Shown: positions 42,564-51,824 of the stretch, in pieces | Layout of the letters: each line of letters begins with the position of its first letter | How positions within the stretch are numbered: the stretch's first letter is position 1 | NCBI GenBank assembly: GCA_019634715.1 | Contig: JAHCAU010000001.1 | Coordinates: 248,001-312,000 of the forward strand | Source: Lysobacter sp. | GTDB taxonomy: Bacteria; Pseudomonadota; Gammaproteobacteria; Xanthomonadales; Xanthomonadaceae | DNA length: 64,000 nucleotides | Direction of reading: 5' to 3' | Made by a program: the position numbers and the translations under genes | The notes under the pieces: generated by a model | Databases searched by the model: none | What the model was told of the DNA's origin: nothing | Seen by the model: only the letters and a program-made list of their open reading frames with translations

Positions 42564-44390
42564 ATGACCCACGACGACAACCGCGAGGCGCGCGAGGCCG
42601 CGCCCGCAGGCATGGACGGCCTTCGCGCGCTGTGGCCACTGATCGGCGCACACCCGTGGTTGTTCGCGATCTGGTTGATCTCGCTCGCCGTGGCGACGGG
42701 CACGACCCTGCTCCTGCCGGCGGCGATGGCGAGGCTGATCGATGGCGGCTTCGCGAACGGCGACGCCGCGCAGATCGATCGCGACTTCCTCGGCATGCTC
42801 GGCATCACCCTGCTGCTCGCGGCGGCCGGCATCGCCCGCTACATCTTCGCGTCGCTGCTGGGCGAACGCGTGGTCGCGACCCTGCGCGAGCGCCTCTACC
42901 TGCGCCTGCTCACCCTGGACGCGGCATTCCACGACCGCAACCGCAGCGGCGAACTGATGTCCAGGCTGACCACGGACGTGGAGTTCCTGCGCTACCTGCT
43001 CACCTTCGCGATTTCGGGATTGCTCCTGGGTTCGGCCACCGCGATCGGCGCGATCGCGATGCTGTTCGTGACCAATGCGCGGCTGGCATCGTTCGCGCTG
43101 ATCGCGATCCCGCTGGCCGTCCTCCCCAGCCTGATCGGCGGGCGACGCCTGCGCGGCCTGGCCCGCGCGGGCCAGGATCGCATCGCCGATGCCAACGCAC
43201 TGGCCAACGAGACCCTGTCCGCTGTGCGCACGGTGCAGGCGCATGTGCGCGAAGCGCACGAGCACGGTCGCTTCGCATCCGCGCTGGAGGCGGCGATGAC
43301 GGCCGCGCGGCGCAGGATCCAGGCGCAGGCCGTGCTGAATGGCGCGGGCGTCGTCCTGGGCGGCGGCGCCGTGCTCTGCCTCCTCTGGCTCGGCGCGCAC
43401 GATATCGCGGCCGGGCGCATGAGTCCGGGCACGCTGGCGCAGTTCGTCATGTACGCGCTGCTGGGCGGCAATGCCGCCACCAGCCTGGCCGACGTGTGGA
43501 ACGATGTGCAGCGTGCGACCGGCGGCATGAGCCGCATCACCGAACTGCTGTCCCGGCAACCGACGGTGCGCGCGCCTGCGCAGCCCGAGTCCCTGCCCGG
43601 CCCGCCTCTCGGGGCGATCGCATTCGAGGACGTCAGCTTCCACTACCCGCAGCGCCCCGACACACCGGCGCTGTCGCACTTCCGTCTGCACGTGCGCCCG
43701 GGCGAGACCGTGGCCCTGGTCGGCCCGTCCGGCGCCGGCAAAAGTACCGTGTTCTCGCTGCTGCTGCGCTTCCACGATCCCGACCAGGGAACGATCCGGC
43801 TCGACGGCGTGCCGCTCGCGCGCCTCGATCCTGCGGCGCTGCGTGCGGCCGTGGCCCTCGTCCCCCAGCAATCGACGCTGTTCTCGGTCTCTGCACGCGA
43901 GAACATCCGCTACGGCAAGCTCGACGCCGATGACGCCGCGCTCGATGCCGCCATCCGCGCCGCGCAGGCGCACGACTTCCTGACGGCCCTGCCCCAGGGC
44001 CTGGACACCGACCTCGGCGAACGCGGCACCCGCCTGTCCGGCGGGCAGCAGCAGCGCATCGCGATCGCGCGCGCACTGCTCAAGGATGCGCCGATCCTGC
44101 TGCTGGACGAAGCGACCAGCGCGCTCGACGCGCACAGCGAACACGCGGTGCAGCGGGCCCTCGAATCCCTGATGCGCGGGCGCACCACGCTGGTGATCGC
44201 GCATCGGCTCGCGACGGTGCTCAAGGCCGACCGCATCGTGGTGATGGATCACGGCCGCATCGTCGCCGAAGGCACGCACCAGAGCCTGATGGCGCAGGGC
44301 GGTCTGTACGAAGAACTGGCGCGGCTGCAGTTCATCGACGGCGACCGACAGGCGGCCGCGCCACCCGTCGGTACCGAACCGGTCGCATGA
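42564..44390 (+). CDS. ABC exporter (membrane + ATPase fused)
   Basis: The 608-residue half-transporter has six membrane helices in the first 300 residues (PWLFAIWLISLAVATGTTLL; LGITLLLAAAGIARYIFA; further pairs at 155-200 and 265-310). An ATPase domain follows: Walker A GPSGAGKST, Q-loop VPQQSTLFSVSARENI, signature LSGGQQQRIAIARALL, Walker B ILLLDEATSALD and H-loop IAHRLAT. It is of the MsbA/LmrA homodimer type. No N-terminal C39 peptidase domain is present, so leader cleavage would need another protease. Divergent placement next to the peptide genes makes it a candidate RiPP exporter, but lipid or drug export is possible. Confidence 0.9.
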   Translation: MTHDDNREAREAAPAGMDGLRALWPLIGAHPWLFAIWLISLAVATGTTLLLPAAMARLIDGGFANGDAAQIDRDFLGMLGITLLLAAAGIARYIFASLLGERVVATLRERLYLRLLTLDAAFHDRNRSGELMSRLTTDVEFLRYLLTFAISGLLLGSATAIGAIAMLFVTNARLASFALIAIPLAVLPSLIGGRRLRGLARAGQDRIADANALANETLSAVRTVQAHVREAHEHGRFASALEAAMTAARRRIQAQAVLNGAGVVLGGGAVLCLLWLGAHDIAAGRMSPGTLAQFVMYALLGGNAATSLADVWNDVQRATGGMSRITELLSRQPTVRAPAQPESLPGPPLGAIAFEDVSFHYPQRPDTPALSHFRLHVRPGETVALVGPSGAGKSTVFSLLLRFHDPDQGTIRLDGVPLARLDPAALRAAVALVPQQSTLFSVSARENIRYGKLDADDAALDAAIRAAQAHDFLTALPQGLDTDLGERGTRLSGGQQQRIAIARALLKDAPILLLDEATSALDAHSEHAVQRALESLMRGRTTLVIAHRLATVLKADRIVVMDHGRIVAEGTHQSLMAQGGLYEELARLQFIDGDRQAAAPPVGTEPVA

Positions 44391-44667
44391 CGCCGTTGCC
44401 GGGGAGCGGCGAACGGATCGGGCGCAACCTGATCCGACGCTGAGCCGCGGGTGCCTTGCGGCCTCCGAACGGTCAAAGACCGGCCATACAATGCGGCCGG
44501 GCATGATCGCCCCTGCGCTCCGGCATGCAGCCTGCGCGCGCTGCGGATGGGCAGCCGTTGTCCACGGAATGGATGGACGCACCGCCATCGACGGGACACC
44601 GCACTGCATGGAAGAGCCAGTTCCCTCAACACGGAACCAGGCAGGTTCCGACAAGGAGATTTCACGA

Positions 44668-46095
44668 ATGGAAATGTCAGGAATGAAGCCCGTCGACGCA
44701 AGCAAGACCCACAAGCGCATCCGGATCGCAGCCGGCACCGTGGCGCTCGCCCTGATGGCAACGGGTTCCGTCGCGCTGGCTGCCGGCCCGCAGGCCCGGG
44801 CCGGGAACGGGACGTGGAAAGTCAGCCAGGCCTTCGGCAAGCAGCGCACCGGCCGCATCGTCGGCGGCATCGGCGCGGTGGGCGACCGTTCGTTCACGGT
44901 GCGCACCTCGGGCTGCGGCGGCACGATCATCGCCGACAGCTGGGTGCTGACCGCCGCGCATTGCGGCAGCCAGAGCACCGTCTGGGCAGGCTCGAACAAC
45001 ACCGGCAGCCAGACGGCCTATTCCGTCGCGCAGTACATCCAGCACCCCAACTACAGCCCGAACTCCTCCGCAGGCAGTTACAGCAACGACTTCGCCCTGC
45101 TCCGCATCAACGGCACGTTCCCGGCCCACCTGATCCGCGCGAAACTGCCCGACGCGGCGATCATGCAGGCCATCGCCAAGCCAGGCGATCCGGTGACCAC
45201 GCTGGGCTGGGGCCGGACCTCGGAAGGCGGCAGCAGCACCACCAGCCTGCGCGAAGTGACCGTCCCGGTCGTGTCCGATGCCACCTGCGCCGCGTCCTAC
45301 AACGGCAGTTCCGCTGCCGGCGGCCTCAAGCTCAATCCGGCCGTGTCGATCTGCGCCGGCCTCGCAGCGGGCGGCCAGGATGCCTGCCAGGGCGACAGCG
45401 GCGGCCCGCTGATCGCGCCCTACAACGGTTCGATCTACAGCATCGGCGTCGTGAGCTACGGACTGGGCTGCGCGCGGCCGAACTATTACGGCGTGTATTC
45501 GGAAACGGTCGCCGTGCTGAACTGGATCAACGGCCACATCGGCAACGGCGGTGGCAGCGGCACCGTCATCACCGACGTCGTTCTTGTCGCGTCGAACGGC
45601 TCGACCGCGCCGGCCGGCCCCGCGGGTTACTCGCTGGTCGGTTACTGGGACGTCGACAAGGGCGGCGCCCAGGGCACGTACGGCACCACCGGAAGCTTCA
45701 TGACCGCGCTGTATGTGCGGCGGCAGCTTCCTTCGGAAACCAGCACCTGCGTCGGCGGGATCGGCCTGTACACCTCGGCCGGAAGCACCGTTCCCGGCAG
45801 CATCGCGCCCAACTGGACCTATCGCGGCATGTGGGACATGGACAAGGGCGGCGGGGTCGGCAACCTCAACAGCCAGTGGCAGGAATACATGATGGGCCTG
45901 TACACCAGGCCGGCCTCGACCGGCCAGGGCGCCTGCCTCACCGATGTCGCCCTCTACGCTTCGAACGGCTCGACGCCTGTCACGCCCTCGGGCTTCAGCC
46001 AGATCGGCTGGTGGGACGTGGACGCGGGCGGCGCGTTCGGCACCCAGGGTTCCAGCGGTTCCTACGTGGCCACGCTGTCCACGAAGAGCGAGTGA
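44668..46095 (+). CDS. secreted trypsin-like S1 protease with C-terminal repeats
   Basis: The 475-residue product has a signal region (IAAGTVALALMATGSVALA) and a propeptide ending at TGR63, before IVGG, the classic S1 activation site. The catalytic triad is visible: His98 (LTAAHC), Asp141 (NDFALLRI), Ser244 (QGDSGGPL). Asp238 six residues before the serine predicts cleavage after Arg/Lys. After residue about 298 come three repeats of about 55 residues: a DV-L-ASNGST strand, then G-WDVDKGG or WDMDKGG, then GSFMTALYVRR. They resemble small beta-prism (MABP-like) units. AAGGAG lies 9 bases before the ATG. Confidence 0.9.
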   Translation: MEMSGMKPVDASKTHKRIRIAAGTVALALMATGSVALAAGPQARAGNGTWKVSQAFGKQRTGRIVGGIGAVGDRSFTVRTSGCGGTIIADSWVLTAAHCGSQSTVWAGSNNTGSQTAYSVAQYIQHPNYSPNSSAGSYSNDFALLRINGTFPAHLIRAKLPDAAIMQAIAKPGDPVTTLGWGRTSEGGSSTTSLREVTVPVVSDATCAASYNGSSAAGGLKLNPAVSICAGLAAGGQDACQGDSGGPLIAPYNGSIYSIGVVSYGLGCARPNYYGVYSETVAVLNWINGHIGNGGGSGTVITDVVLVASNGSTAPAGPAGYSLVGYWDVDKGGAQGTYGTTGSFMTALYVRRQLPSETSTCVGGIGLYTSAGSTVPGSIAPNWTYRGMWDMDKGGGVGNLNSQWQEYMMGLYTRPASTGQGACLTDVALYASNGSTPVTPSGFSQIGWWDVDAGGAFGTQGSSGSYVATLSTKSE

Positions 46096-46110
46096 TCATC
46101 GATTGAAGAC

Positions 46111-46149
46111 AACGCGGTCCGGCCGTCGCGGAGACGACCGGACCGCGTT
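46111..46149. terminator. hairpin between convergent protease genes
   Basis: A long stem (AACGCGGTCCGG with its complement, extended by CGTC/GACG after one mismatch) lies between the stops of the S1 and S9 genes. It lacks a T-run. Confidence 0.6.
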
Positions 46150-46154
46150 GCCGA

Positions 46155-48629
46155 TCACTCCTTCTTCGCCTCGCGCGGGCCGGCGTTCTTCACCCAGCGG
46201 TCGAACCACATCAGCATTTCCGCGGCGAAGTGCTCATTGGTTTCCTTCGCGGTGTACCAGTGCGGCTCGAAGGGCAGCATCACCAGGCGCGCGGTGCCGC
46301 CGTTGCCGCGGATGGCCTGGAAGAGCTTCGGCGACTGCACCGGTTCGGTGCCGGGGTTGGCATCGTCCTCGCCGTGCACGATCAGCAGCGGCTCGTCCAC
46401 CTTGTCGGCGTAGTAGTAGGTCGACGCCTCTTCGTACACGCGCTTGGCGTTCCACAGCGAGCGGCGCTCGTTCTGGAAACCGAAGGGCGTGAGCGTCTTG
46501 TTGTAGCCACCGCTGCTGGCGACACCGGCGCGGAACAGGTCCGAGTGCGCGAGCAGGTTGGCGGTCATCAGCGCGCCATGGCTGTGCCCCGTGACGCCGA
46601 TGCGGTCGCGATCGACGACGCCAAGCTCGACGGCCTTGTCGACCGCCGCCTGCGCGTTGTCGACGAGCTGCTGCAGGTAGGTGTCGTAGGCGGTGCGCGG
46701 GTCGCCGACGATCGGGAACGAGGTGTTGTCGATGATCGCGTAGCCGGCGAGCAGCAGCAGGCGGTACTCCGGGAAGCGGGTGAAGCTCTGCTGCGACCCG
46801 GTGACCTGCCCGGCCTTGCCCGGATCGGCATAGTCGGCGGGATAGGCGTAGAGCACGGCGGGCACGCGCGTCCCGGCCTGGTAGCCCAGCGGGAGGTAGA
46901 GCGTGAACGACAGGTCCACGCCGTCCTTGCGCTTGTAGGTCACCAGCCGGCGCTGGATGCCGCGCACTTCCGGGGTCGGGTCGACGTAGCTCGTGACCTG
47001 CCGCGGCGAGGAAGCGACGACGGCTTCGCCTTCGGCGGCATCGGCGACCGGCGCGCCCAGCGTGCGCACGAACAGGTTCGGCGGGTCCTTCGGGGTTTCG
47101 CGCAGCGTGTACAGGCGCTGGCCGTCGTCGGAGACGCTGGCGACGCGCTCGAAGGCATCCGGCGCGCTGCGGAACAGGCGCCTGGTCTGGCCGGTCTTCA
47201 GGTCGTGGCGATCGAGGAAGGGGCGGTCGCCCTGCGCGGTCGCGCCGCTGCCGCGCAGGAACACCGCATCGCCGTCGCGGCGCACGACCCTGCCGCCGTT
47301 GGGCAGCACCTTGAACAGCGGCGAGCCGGGATTGCGGTAGCGCTCGTCCATCGAGTATTCCCACACCGTCACCGGCGGCGTCGCAGGCGCGGCCAGATCC
47401 ATCCGCGCGATGCGGATCCAGCGCTTGTTGGCATCGAACTCGGTGAGCAGCGCTTCGCTGGACGCTTCCAGCGGCATCAGCCCCGCGAAGCGCTGCGCGG
47501 TGCGCGCGATCTCTTCCGGCTGGCCGTTGAACGGCGCACGCAGGCGCATCAGCTTGTCGCGCTGCGGCACTTCGACCTTCCAGTCGCCCTTGTCCAGCGC
47601 CTCGGGCCAGACCAGCGTCGCCGGCTCGCTGCCGACCCAGCCGTGGTCGCGAGGGCCTTCGGGCACGCCGCGCACCGGCACGCGATCGGCGACGGGCAGC
47701 TTCGCGATGTTGGTGATGCGGCCGCTGTCGATGTCCAGCACGTCCACGCTGCGCGCGAAGCGCTGGTAGGTGGTCACGTACGAATACGGGCGCTGCAGGG
47801 TCTCGACCAGCGCGTGCACGCCGTCGGGCGCCATGTCCACGCCGGCAATCGGGCCGGGCTTGCCGAGTCGCACGACCTTGCCGGACGGCAGGTCGACGCG
47901 CACCAGCTGCGCGGTGACGTAGTGATCGAACAAGACTTCGTCGTAAGGATTGCCCAGCGTGTCGCGGGCCTCGTAGGTGCTGCTCTCGCCCTTGCCGGCG
48001 ATGGCCTCGCTGATCTTCGGTCCGGCGACGGCCGGCGACTGCTTCGGCGCAGGACCGAGGTTCGCCGGCAACGCCTTCACCAGCAGGCGCGCGCTGCCGC
48101 CAGCCCACTGCAGGGTGTCGCCGAGGATGGTGTTGAGGCGCACCCCCTGGATCTGCCGGACCTGGCCGCTGTCGACATCGCCCACCCACAGCTGGACATG
48201 ATCGTCGACGGTGGTGTCGAAAGCGAAGCGCTTGCCGTCCGGCGACCATGCGGGGCCGCCGACGCAGCCCTTGGCTGGCAGCGCGACCTTGCGCTCCTTG
48301 CGGGTCTCGACATCGACCAGGCGATAGCCGGCGATGCAGGTGCGGATGCCGTAGCCGCTGGACACGTCATGACGCGCGTGGGTGCGCGGCTCGATGCGTA
48401 CCCCGCCGAGCTTGAGGTAGGGCTCGGCGACGCGCTCGATGCCCGGGTAGGGGTCGTTGTCGATCAGCAGCAGCGTGCGCCCGGTCGGGTCGAGCGCAGC
48501 GCCCGGCGGCGGCGGCGCGCGCATCACCTTGAGCAAGGCCTCCGGCGGCGTCAGGTAACCGCCCTCCAGGGCCAGGACCTGGCCACTCAGCAGCAACCCA
48601 CCCCACACCCACAGCAACGACTTGCGCAT
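46155..48629 (-). CDS. secreted S9 (prolyl-oligopeptidase) family peptidase
   Basis: The 824-residue product has a signal peptide (SLLWVWGGLLLSGQVLA), a WD/propeller-like N-terminal two thirds (AWSPDGKRFAFDTTVDD, LQWAGGSARLLVK) and an alpha/beta-hydrolase C-terminus. The serine is in GVTGHSHGALMTANLL (about 683), the acid in VHGEDDANPGT (about 756) and the histidine in LPFEPHWY (about 790). GHSHG and the long propeller match the glutamyl-endopeptidase-like branch of S9. It likely works in the periplasm or outside on oligopeptides, complementing the S46 enzyme. Confidence 0.9.
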   Translation of the reverse strand: MRKSLLWVWGGLLLSGQVLALEGGYLTPPEALLKVMRAPPPPGAALDPTGRTLLLIDNDPYPGIERVAEPYLKLGGVRIEPRTHARHDVSSGYGIRTCIAGYRLVDVETRKERKVALPAKGCVGGPAWSPDGKRFAFDTTVDDHVQLWVGDVDSGQVRQIQGVRLNTILGDTLQWAGGSARLLVKALPANLGPAPKQSPAVAGPKISEAIAGKGESSTYEARDTLGNPYDEVLFDHYVTAQLVRVDLPSGKVVRLGKPGPIAGVDMAPDGVHALVETLQRPYSYVTTYQRFARSVDVLDIDSGRITNIAKLPVADRVPVRGVPEGPRDHGWVGSEPATLVWPEALDKGDWKVEVPQRDKLMRLRAPFNGQPEEIARTAQRFAGLMPLEASSEALLTEFDANKRWIRIARMDLAAPATPPVTVWEYSMDERYRNPGSPLFKVLPNGGRVVRRDGDAVFLRGSGATAQGDRPFLDRHDLKTGQTRRLFRSAPDAFERVASVSDDGQRLYTLRETPKDPPNLFVRTLGAPVADAAEGEAVVASSPRQVTSYVDPTPEVRGIQRRLVTYKRKDGVDLSFTLYLPLGYQAGTRVPAVLYAYPADYADPGKAGQVTGSQQSFTRFPEYRLLLLAGYAIIDNTSFPIVGDPRTAYDTYLQQLVDNAQAAVDKAVELGVVDRDRIGVTGHSHGALMTANLLAHSDLFRAGVASSGGYNKTLTPFGFQNERRSLWNAKRVYEEASTYYYADKVDEPLLIVHGEDDANPGTEPVQSPKLFQAIRGNGGTARLVMLPFEPHWYTAKETNEHFAAEMLMWFDRWVKNAGPREAKKE

Positions 48630-48734
48630 CACGCTCTCCCCGGACGGACTGGACCGCCAGCCTAGTCGGGGCCGAGGCACCGGGACGCCTGCCGAAGGTC
48701 ACCCGGACCCGGGCCGATGCACCGTACGTACGTC

Positions 48735-49355
48735 TCAGAACGGCGCAAGCGACATCCATTCGCACCATGCGCCGCTCGCCGGATGCGCGAACCCGAGCCG
48801 CGCCGCATGCAGGCAGACCCGCTCGGCCGGCGCCGCGCCGTAGAAGTCGTCGCCGACGATCGGGTGACCGATGCTCGCCAGATGCACGCGCAACTGGTGG
48901 CTGCGGCCGGTCACCGGCTCCAGCGCCAGTCGCGTCCGCGATGCGACCGCGTCGCGCGCCAAGACACGCCAGCGGGTGAGCGAGGGCTTGCCGATCACGT
49001 GATCGACCTTCTGCCGCGGCCGGTTCGGCCAGTCGCGGATCAGCGGCAGGTCGATCTCGCCGTCATCGATCGACAGCACGCCTTCGACCAGCGCCTCGTA
49101 GCCCTTCGCCACCTGCCGCTGTTCGAACCGCATCGACAGCGCGCGCTGCATCGCCGCGCCGCGCGCGATCGCCATCAATCCGCTGGTGACCTGGTCCAGG
49201 CGATGCACGGTCAGCGCATCGGGATATTCGATCTGGATGCGCGCGATCAGGCAGTCGGCGAGCTCCGGCGTTCGCCCCGGCACCGACAGCAGGCCGGCAG
49301 GCTTCTCGGCGATGAGCAGGTGGTCGTCGACGTGGTGGAGGGTGGTGGCGGACAT
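48735..49355 (-). CDS. RluA-family pseudouridine synthase
   Basis: The 206-residue protein is the short RluA type without an S4 domain. LLIAEKPAGLLSVPGR opens the fold, the catalytic aspartate lies in LTVHRLDQVTSGLMAIARG (about residue 54), and LEPVTGRSHQLRVHLASIGHPIVGDDFYG is the RNA-binding segment. RluA proper modifies U746 of 23S rRNA and U32 of some tRNAs; this target is likely but not proven. Start at MSATTLHHVDD (49355) is favoured; an ATG 12 bases upstream is also in frame. Confidence 0.88.
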   Translation of the reverse strand: MSATTLHHVDDHLLIAEKPAGLLSVPGRTPELADCLIARIQIEYPDALTVHRLDQVTSGLMAIARGAAMQRALSMRFEQRQVAKGYEALVEGVLSIDDGEIDLPLIRDWPNRPRQKVDHVIGKPSLTRWRVLARDAVASRTRLALEPVTGRSHQLRVHLASIGHPIVGDDFYGAAPAERVCLHAARLGFAHPASGAWCEWMSLAPF

Positions 49356-49367
49356 GGGCGACATCAT

Positions 49368-49747
49368 CGCCCAGCCGGAACGCGATCAGGCACGGTCGGA
49401 TCCGGGCATCGCGTTCCAGGCCAGGATCGGATCAGTCGCATGGACGGATGGACGCGCCGGCTCCTCAGCGCGACACCCGGTGCCGAAGAACACCGTGCCG
49501 GGATACCTCGTGCCAAGCGCAGCCTGCGCAGAAGACGCAATCCGGCGCGTCGTTTCCCGGCGCATGCGACCAGCGATCTCTCCGTCCGATCACCGGGATC
49601 GTCCGTTCGTCACCGCCCGCCGGCCGGCGCGTGGCGCCCTGCGCCATTCCATGAAAGACAATGGAGCCGTCGTCGCCCGAGGGAAAGGCCGGCGACCAGA
49701 AGCGTCCTGCGGGACGCAATCCATCATCTTCAGGGAGTCAGGGACGC
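49368..49747. other. intergenic region before the secreted orphan
   Basis: These 380 bases hold no recognisable gene or repeat. A CAGGGAGTC ribosome-binding region occurs at the right end. Confidence 0.45.
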
Positions 49748-51709
49748 ATGAAGTCCATCATCACACGAACCCTCGCAGGGGTCGCGCTGACGCTTGCGTG
49801 CATGAGCGCGCACGCGCAGAACTACACCGGCGTACAAGGCAACGGCTGGCGCGAAATCCACATGCCCATGGCGGCGACCGGCAATCTCGCCACGGCGCAG
49901 CAGGCCGGCACCTACAGTACCCGCAACGCGGTGCTGATCGAGATCGACAATCCAACGGGCCTGGCCAACGCGCCGATCCCGCAGGCGGCCAAGGACAACA
50001 TCCTGATCGACGGCTTCGGCGAGGGTGCGCTCTACGTCGACCGCGACGTGGTCAACGCCATCGCGGACGGCACGGCCGCCACCCGTTTCGGGGAGTACAT
50101 GCAGCCGGACTCGAGCACCGCCTACAACTCCAGCGAAGGCCGCGAAGTCGTCGACCCCCGACGCAGCTCCCGCGGCATCACGCCGCAAGGGCTGTTCTGC
50201 AGCAGCGGCTGGCGCACCTACACGCTGTCGCGCAGCATCCCCTTCAACAGCGTCAACGCCAGCAAGGCCATCGCCGGTGGCAGCCTCAGCTTCGACGGCC
50301 GCATGAACGGTTCGGCGAACGTGCAGATCTCCGTGGAATACAAGAAATCGGACTGGAGCCTGTGCATTCCCTACACCGTCCGCTTCAAGCAAGCGCGCGC
50401 GCAGGGCCGCATCGACCTCAACGACTCGCGTCTGGCGCTGACCGCCTCGGTGTCGACCACCATCGCCGAAGCCTCGAATCGCCACGACCTCTACAAGGGC
50501 GATGGCGTGGTCTGGCTGGGTCCGATCCCGGTCTGGTACACCTACGCGGTGCCGCTGGACTACGGCTACAAGGTCATCCTCAGCGCATCGGCGACCGTGG
50601 ACTACAGTTCGCAGCTCGGCGGCAGCATCGTCTTCGACTACACCTGCGCCAACGGCAATTGTTCGGGCAGCGGCGACACCTCCACCGTCCGCCTCAGCAA
50701 CCCCAACCCCAACTGGGGATTGCAGGCCGACGCCACCTTCGACCCCTTCGTGAAGGTCGGCCTGGAGGGCCGCATCTATCCCGTGGGCAACTGGTACCTG
50801 GCCTCTGCCGGCGTGGGCTTCAAGTTCTCCACGCCGTTCCAGGTCTACGGCTACTACGGCAACGCCTGCGGCGACGCCGACAACAACGGCAGCAACGAAA
50901 CGGTGAACACCTATTTCGGCGACCTGCAGGCGCGTGTGTCGCTGGTGGCATCGTGGTCCGTCCTCGGCGGCGAACGCGTGCGCTATGTCTCGGTCGGCGG
51001 CTGGGCCGGCAGGAAGATCAATGGCGCGCTGTACAAGGTCCTCAATACCGAGGACAACCACACCCCGCTCTGGAACCGGCGCCTGTTCTATACCGACAGC
51101 GGTTCGCCCAGCATCTTCTCGCCGGTGCTGCGCCAGCAGGCCGCTGTCTACAACGGCAGCCAGTACGAGCACGTCCTGCGCGCATCAATGCGTCCGTGCG
51201 TGCCGTTCGAAGGCGCGTACATCGTCAACATGGTGGACCCGAACGGGCAGAGCATCCCGGTGACGGTCGGATCGCGCACATCGACCACGACCACCCGCAT
51301 CGTCAACAATGCCGCGACCTGGCGTCTGTACGCGAGCGGCGTGCGCGACGACGACGGACGCGTATTCGCCAATTCGGCGACCACCGCCCCGGTCCTCGAT
51401 CCCGCACCGCCGCCGCCCTCGGGCCTGGGCCGGTTCGCGCTGGTTTCGCGCACGCGTACCGCGCAGGGATCGTCGGGCGACATGGTCACCGTGAACATCC
51501 AGAACACCGGCACGCAGACGATCAGCGGCATCGCGCATGGCTGCAGTGGCGGCTCTTTCCACGTCTGGGGCAATGGCCCCACCAGTCTGGCGGCCGGGCA
51601 GACAGGCAGCTATCAATGCCGTGCCGCAGCTTCCGGCTCCTACGCCTGGCCTGGCTTCACCATCAACGGCAGCGGCGCCAACAACTCGCCGTTCGCACCC
51701 ACGCTGTAA
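49748..51709 (+). CDS. large secreted protein of unknown function
   Basis: The 653-residue product has a Sec signal (MKSIITRTLAGVALTLACMSAHA). Its mature part is rich in Asn, Ser, Tyr and Gly with beta-strand character (SLSFDGRMNGSANVQISVEY, GLQADATFDPFVKVGLEGRI). No catalytic motif was recognised. The last 100 residues after a PPPPPSG linker (residue about 555) look like a small Ig-like or cellulose-binding-like module (DMVTVNIQNTGTQTISGIAH, PTSLAAGQTGSY). I infer a surface or exported beta-rich protein. A strong terminator follows, so it is a single-gene unit. Confidence 0.75.
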   Translation: MKSIITRTLAGVALTLACMSAHAQNYTGVQGNGWREIHMPMAATGNLATAQQAGTYSTRNAVLIEIDNPTGLANAPIPQAAKDNILIDGFGEGALYVDRDVVNAIADGTAATRFGEYMQPDSSTAYNSSEGREVVDPRRSSRGITPQGLFCSSGWRTYTLSRSIPFNSVNASKAIAGGSLSFDGRMNGSANVQISVEYKKSDWSLCIPYTVRFKQARAQGRIDLNDSRLALTASVSTTIAEASNRHDLYKGDGVVWLGPIPVWYTYAVPLDYGYKVILSASATVDYSSQLGGSIVFDYTCANGNCSGSGDTSTVRLSNPNPNWGLQADATFDPFVKVGLEGRIYPVGNWYLASAGVGFKFSTPFQVYGYYGNACGDADNNGSNETVNTYFGDLQARVSLVASWSVLGGERVRYVSVGGWAGRKINGALYKVLNTEDNHTPLWNRRLFYTDSGSPSIFSPVLRQQAAVYNGSQYEHVLRASMRPCVPFEGAYIVNMVDPNGQSIPVTVGSRTSTTTTRIVNNAATWRLYASGVRDDDGRVFANSATTAPVLDPAPPPPSGLGRFALVSRTRTAQGSSGDMVTVNIQNTGTQTISGIAHGCSGGSFHVWGNGPTSLAAGQTGSYQCRAAASGSYAWPGFTINGSGANNSPFAPTL

Positions 51710-51766
51710 ACCGATCGCTGCGCAGCGGTGGCGACATGCACCGCGCATCGAGTTCGGGATTCGCGC

Positions 51767-51800
51767 AAGAAGAAAGGCGGCCGAAGCCGCCTTTCTTCTT
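51767..51800 (+). terminator. strong intrinsic terminator
   Basis: A perfect 15-bp stem (AAGAAGAAAGGCGGC and complement, CGAA tetraloop) is followed by a T-rich TTCTTTTCC. It lies 57 bases beyond the stop of the secreted orphan. Confidence 0.88.
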
Positions 51801-51824
51801 TTCTTTTCCATGAATCGCCCGGCC

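Noticed and set aside
42564..44390. Calling the ABC protein a dedicated peptidase-containing RiPP exporter
   Set aside because: No N-terminal C39 peptidase domain; linkage to the peptides is positional only.
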